Source: Clostridiales bacterium (lineage in GTDB: Bacteria > Bacillota > Clostridia > Oscillospirales > Oscillospiraceae). From it: a stretch of DNA of 7,252 bases. The position numbers and the translations under genes were made by a program. The notes under the pieces are model-generated. The model made no database searches. It saw only the letters and a list, made by a program, of their open reading frames with translations, and was not told where the DNA came from. Shown here piece by piece: positions 4,400-7,252 of this stretch (position 1 is its first letter; each line of letters begins with the position of its first letter). Location: assembly GCA_020861055.1 (NCBI GenBank), contig JAJBTD010000088.1, positions 1 to 7,252 of the forward strand, read 5' to 3'.

Positions 4400-7174
4400 T
4401 TATCCTCGTTGCTTCTGCCAGTCTCTGATCGCCTCATAAATCCGCTGGCAGTTGTTGTGATCACTGAAGGCGAAGAAGTCGTCTGCACGGCGGATATACT
4501 CCGCTTCCGTCTGACAGTTTCGTTCCATGGCGGCGCAAAGCTGCGCTACGATCGCCGCATGATCCGTGCAGATGGGGCCGAAGCCCATGGTGCTGTAGAT
4601 CAATCCACCCTCATCGTAGTGGGGGGGCAGCTCCGCCGGATGATAATAGATGATGGGCTTGCGCATATAGGCGAAGTCGAACTGGACGCCGGAGTAATCG
4701 GTGACCATCAGACTGGACTCGCACAAAATCTTCTCGTAGCTCACGTCTCCGGTGGCAGGCACCAGCTCCACATAGTCGTTGCGGTCAAAGTCGTCGATCT
4801 GGGCGCTCATGGCCGGGTGGAGCAGATACACGATGCGATAGCCGTGGGCCTTGGCGCAGTCGATCAGGGTCTGGTCGTTGATGAGCGCATTGTAGATGCG
4901 GAAATAACTGCTCTCCTTGAAATTGTTGTTGTGGGTCTTGCGGATGTTGGCAATGCCGGAATTGACCACGTTCCGCCGCCAGGAGGGGGTGATGAGGATG
5001 ATCCTCTGGTCCCGGCTTTTCAGTCCGTCGTACCGGGCCAGCCCCACCAGCTTCAGCGTTTCGGGCTGATAGCCATAGAAGGGGCCGCTCAGATTTTCCA
5101 CCTCATAGGGGGAGGCGCAGCAATAGAGCTTCGTGTTGTCGAAGGTGCGGTTCTGGTACTGGGCGATCTTCTGAATGGTCAGTCCATGCTGAATACAGAC
5201 CGAGTCGCCCCGCTGCAGATCCTTGGTGAAATCCCGGTACTCCGCAATTGGGTTGTACTGGGCGGAGACGTTGGCGTGCGTGTTGAGGATCAGCTCCGCC
5301 ATCAGCCAGATCAGCTGGCTGTGAAGGGCTCCAAAGGGCAGGATGTGCTTTTTATCCTCCTTTACCATCCGCTGATAGTCCGGCGAGTCCTTGCGCACAC
5401 TGTAGTAGATCTCCACCTCGTCGCTGTGGTTCGCCCGGCAGTATTGGTACATATATTCGCCGTTGTCTCCGGCCTTATACTGCTTGTCATAGGTGACCCA
5501 GATATGCTTTTTGCTGTAATAGGGCAGGGTGAGCCAGTAGAGGAACCGCAGCAGCAGCCCCCTCGCAGCCACCTTTTTGTCCTTCATCGTCCTGAACAGA
5601 TTCCAGGCAAAGAGCAGCTCCCGTCTCAGATGGAACCAGCCGTTGTATTTCCGGAGGGTCAGGGTCGACTTCTCGCTCCATGTGACCATCCACCCCTTTC
5701 GGAAGATCCAGTAGGAGTATGGATTATCGGCGCTCATTCTGGAGTTGTAGCTGTCAAAGGTGAGCTTTAGCTGCTCCTCCTTGCCCCGGTAGGAACAGAA
5801 AAACTGGATCGTCTGCGTCCCGGACTTGCTCACGGGGATGTGGAACTGCACGGGATTTTTCCGCATAAATGTGACGCCGAAGCATTTCGTCAGCGGATAA
5901 ATCTGAAGATAGTCCGGCTGATATACCGTTGATTTCCGCTTTCCCCCTTCGCTTTTCGTGCTGACCGCATAGACCGAATATTCCTCGGCCCTGAGGAAGT
6001 CTGCAATTCCCACGTTGGCGTCGATGTGCAGGACCCCGTCCTCATAGTTCATCACCCGGATGCGCAGCAGCTCCCGGTCGCTGCGGCCGAGCAGGGCGAT
6101 GCGGTTATCGTAGTCGTCGTCCGGCTGCGCCCCGCCGTCCTTCGGCTCGAACAGGGCCACATAGTAGCCGTTCGTATCGACGACCTGGACTCTCTTTCCC
6201 AAGGCCTCCGCCTTGCCCCGGAGCAGAAGTCCCCGGAGCGAACGGTTGGTGCGGACATAGTCGGTAATCCTACTACTCATCAGGATATCGTTGTCGATAT
6301 AGGTCAGTGCCTGAAACGCCTCGTTCAGAAACTGTCCGGCTTCCTCCCTCGTCTTCAGGACGCCCTTGTTGCGGTCGTTGAAATTGCAGTTGAATTTGGC
6401 GTAGAGCAGGTAAAGGCAGGCGACCTGGAGGAATTGAGGCACGCTGCCCCGCTCCTCCTTCGTCTTTTTCAGCAGAGGGATCATAAAGTCATTCACCGAC
6501 TGGTGATACCACCAGGGATGATATTGCAGGGGATTGAGAGATGTGTTGTCCTCCAGAGGTACCGTGTAGCAATATTTCGTATGCCTGAGATAGAAATAAT
6601 TTGGCGTCTCCAGGAGCGTTTCCAGGACGAACTGATAGAGGGCGTCCTCGTGCAGCTCAGTGCGAAATGCGCGGCCGCGCAACGATTTCCTGCGGAAGAA
6701 ATAGCTCTGGAGCAGCAGTTGGATCCGGTGGGGCGTCTGACACAGATCGACCTGCTCCGCTTTCCTTCCCGGTTTGCTGGAGCCGCCGTACGGCGTCTGT
6801 CCCCCCTGCTCATCCACGAAAAAGGCCCGAAGATCCACCAAATCCGTCTTAAACCGTTCAAACGCACGGCTGACATTCTGATAGACGTTGGCCGTATAGG
6901 TGGAGGAGGCCAGGGTGAAGCTGAGATACTCCCCCTCCGCGCGCTCCAGCCCCTCCTGATAGGCGGCGGGCAGCTCCGCATCCTGCAAGGGAAGATAGAG
7001 CGTCTCCTCACGGCGCTCACAGGCCTGTCGAATCTTCTCTGACGCATAGGGGTCCACGACGATCAGCTGCACGCCTGCGTCATCCAGACCGTTCGACATC
7101 AGGTTCGACAACGCTGCTTCAAACAGTTCCTCGTGGTCTACGTAAAGTATGGTAGAAAAAGGATATTTAGCCAT
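4400..7174 (-). CDS. TagF/TarL-like CDP-glycerol:glycerophosphotransferase-family protein with degenerate GT2-like N-terminus
   Basis: The 924-residue protein is the first gene of the operon seen here. Its C-terminal part (about 550-910) is a glycerophosphotransferase domain with a GT-B-like fold. It contains IQHGL with H663, GLARYDGL, LLHP with H786, and the TDYSGVQFDF motif with D826 and S828, followed by RKPIIYY; the histidines match the catalytic positions of teichoic acid polymerases. It is expected to transfer polyol-phosphate units from a CDP donor onto a lipid- or sugar-linked acceptor at the inner membrane face. No membrane-spanning segment is evident, so binding would be peripheral. 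Residues 1-110 look like a GT2 (GT-A) fold, but the metal-binding DxD site is missing. The middle (about 330-530) is predicted beta-rich. TagF polymerases are about 720-750 residues, so this is longer. The ATG follows AAGGAG with an 8-nt spacer. Polymer identity is inferred from tarI next door; capsule rather than wall teichoic acid is possible. Confidence 0.88.
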   Translation of the reverse strand: MAKYPFSTILYVDHEELFEAALSNLMSNGLDDAGVQLIVVDPYASEKIRQACERREETLYLPLQDAELPAAYQEGLERAEGEYLSFTLASSTYTANVYQNVSRAFERFKTDLVDLRAFFVDEQGGQTPYGGSSKPGRKAEQVDLCQTPHRIQLLLQSYFFRRKSLRGRAFRTELHEDALYQFVLETLLETPNYFYLRHTKYCYTVPLEDNTSLNPLQYHPWWYHQSVNDFMIPLLKKTKEERGSVPQFLQVACLYLLYAKFNCNFNDRNKGVLKTREEAGQFLNEAFQALTYIDNDILMSSRITDYVRTNRSLRGLLLRGKAEALGKRVQVVDTNGYYVALFEPKDGGAQPDDDYDNRIALLGRSDRELLRIRVMNYEDGVLHIDANVGIADFLRAEEYSVYAVSTKSEGGKRKSTVYQPDYLQIYPLTKCFGVTFMRKNPVQFHIPVSKSGTQTIQFFCSYRGKEEQLKLTFDSYNSRMSADNPYSYWIFRKGWMVTWSEKSTLTLRKYNGWFHLRRELLFAWNLFRTMKDKKVAARGLLLRFLYWLTLPYYSKKHIWVTYDKQYKAGDNGEYMYQYCRANHSDEVEIYYSVRKDSPDYQRMVKEDKKHILPFGALHSQLIWLMAELILNTHANVSAQYNPIAEYRDFTKDLQRGDSVCIQHGLTIQKIAQYQNRTFDNTKLYCCASPYEVENLSGPFYGYQPETLKLVGLARYDGLKSRDQRIILITPSWRRNVVNSGIANIRKTHNNNFKESSYFRIYNALINDQTLIDCAKAHGYRIVYLLHPAMSAQIDDFDRNDYVELVPATGDVSYEKILCESSLMVTDYSGVQFDFAYMRKPIIYYHPAELPPHYDEGGLIYSTMGFGPICTDHAAIVAQLCAAMERNCQTEAEYIRRADDFFAFSDHNNCQRIYEAIRDWQKQRG

Positions 7175-7182
7175 TTTTCTCT

Positions 7183-7188
7183 CTCCTT
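7183..7188 (-). promoter_or_regulatory. Ribosome binding site of the TagF-like gene
   Basis: On the minus strand this reads AAGGAG with an 8-nt A/G-rich spacer to the ATG at 7174. It confirms the start. It is the strongest RBS in the operon; the three downstream genes have weaker or less ideally spaced sites. Confidence 0.88.
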
Positions 7189-7196
7189 ATCGTGCA

Positions 7197-7224
7197 GGGT
7201 AGTGTCAAATCCTACCCGTTTTTT
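7197..7224. other. Small inverted repeat with T tract upstream of the operon
   Basis: GGGTAG (7197-7202) and CTACCC (7212-7217) form a 6-bp stem with a 9-nt loop, followed on the plus strand by GTTTTTT (7218-7224). On the minus strand the loop contains TTGACA, but no -10 box lies at a suitable distance downstream of it. It may be a weak plus-strand terminator for antisense transcription, a leader hairpin or an operator. An 8-bp direct repeat AAATCCTA (7207-7214 and 7232-7239) overlaps it. No operon promoter could be placed confidently in the remaining bases, so it may lie beyond the window. Confidence 0.35.
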
Positions 7225-7252
7225 AGTGCCTAAATCCTATAGAAACCTTGAT

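Noticed and set aside
2936..5770. A plus-strand open frame of 944 codons lying antisense to the acyltransferase, cytidylyltransferase and TagF-like genes.
   Set aside because: It spans three real genes and their junctions, its translation is a low-complexity mix rich in H, V, Q, G and D typical of the reverse phase of GC-rich genes, and it shows no domain. It has no convincing promoter or ribosome binding site.
6026..7042. A plus-strand open frame of 338 codons opposite the N-terminal half of the TagF-like gene.
   Set aside because: It is fully contained within a real gene on the other strand, with no ribosome binding site or domain, and is explained by the codon bias of that gene.
7203..7208. 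TTGACA on the minus strand, considered as the -35 box of the polymer operon.
   Set aside because: The bases 16-18 bp downstream are GAGAGA-like and lie in the ribosome binding site region; no acceptable -10 box exists at a workable spacing.

Overview
The window looks like a chromosomal piece of a GC-rich, low-GC-ancestry Firmicute. The presence of HPr kinase/phosphorylase, the strong AGGAGG-type ribosome binding sites and the high G+C coding style (roughly 55-60% by eye) suggest a gut clostridium of the Oscillospiraceae/Ruminococcaceae type. That taxonomic placement is inference; no rRNA or other phylogenetic marker gene beyond hprK is present.

Layout. Positions 1-195 (+) hold the 3' end of a D-lactate dehydrogenase-like 2-hydroxyacid dehydrogenase. 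It faces hprK, which lies on the minus strand at 272-1228, and a near-perfect 14-bp hairpin (216-250) sits between the two stop codons as a shared terminator. hprK has its own readable sigma-A type promoter (1269-1297, minus strand) and a strong RBS, which together fix its start at 1228 rather than at the upstream in-frame codon at 1312. Immediately upstream is a strong intrinsic terminator (1349-1381, minus strand) that closes a separate four-gene operon.

That operon runs on the minus strand from 7174 down to 1416, with gaps of only 21-32 bp. It encodes, in transcription order: a 924-residue CDP-glycerol:glycerophosphotransferase-family (TagF/TarL-like) polymerase or transferase with a GT2-like but apparently inactive N-terminal domain; a TarI/IspD-type CTP:alditol (probably ribitol) phosphate cytidylyltransferase with an unusual basic tail; an integral-membrane acyltransferase-3 protein, probably an O-acetylase; and an extended-SDR NAD-dependent epimerase/dehydratase/reductase. 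Together they read as a machine that makes a CDP-activated polyol or sugar phosphate, transfers it to a wall or capsular polymer, and O-acylates the product. The canonical partner of TarI, the MDR-type reductase TarJ, is absent from the window, and an extended SDR stands in the operon instead. The true product of the pathway is therefore open.

I see no rRNA, tRNA, CRISPR array, insertion sequence or phage gene. Every stretch longer than about 80 bp outside genes is accounted for by the promoter and terminators described. The most notable points are the TarI plus extended-SDR pairing, the degenerate GT2 domain on the TagF-like protein, and the hprK start correction.
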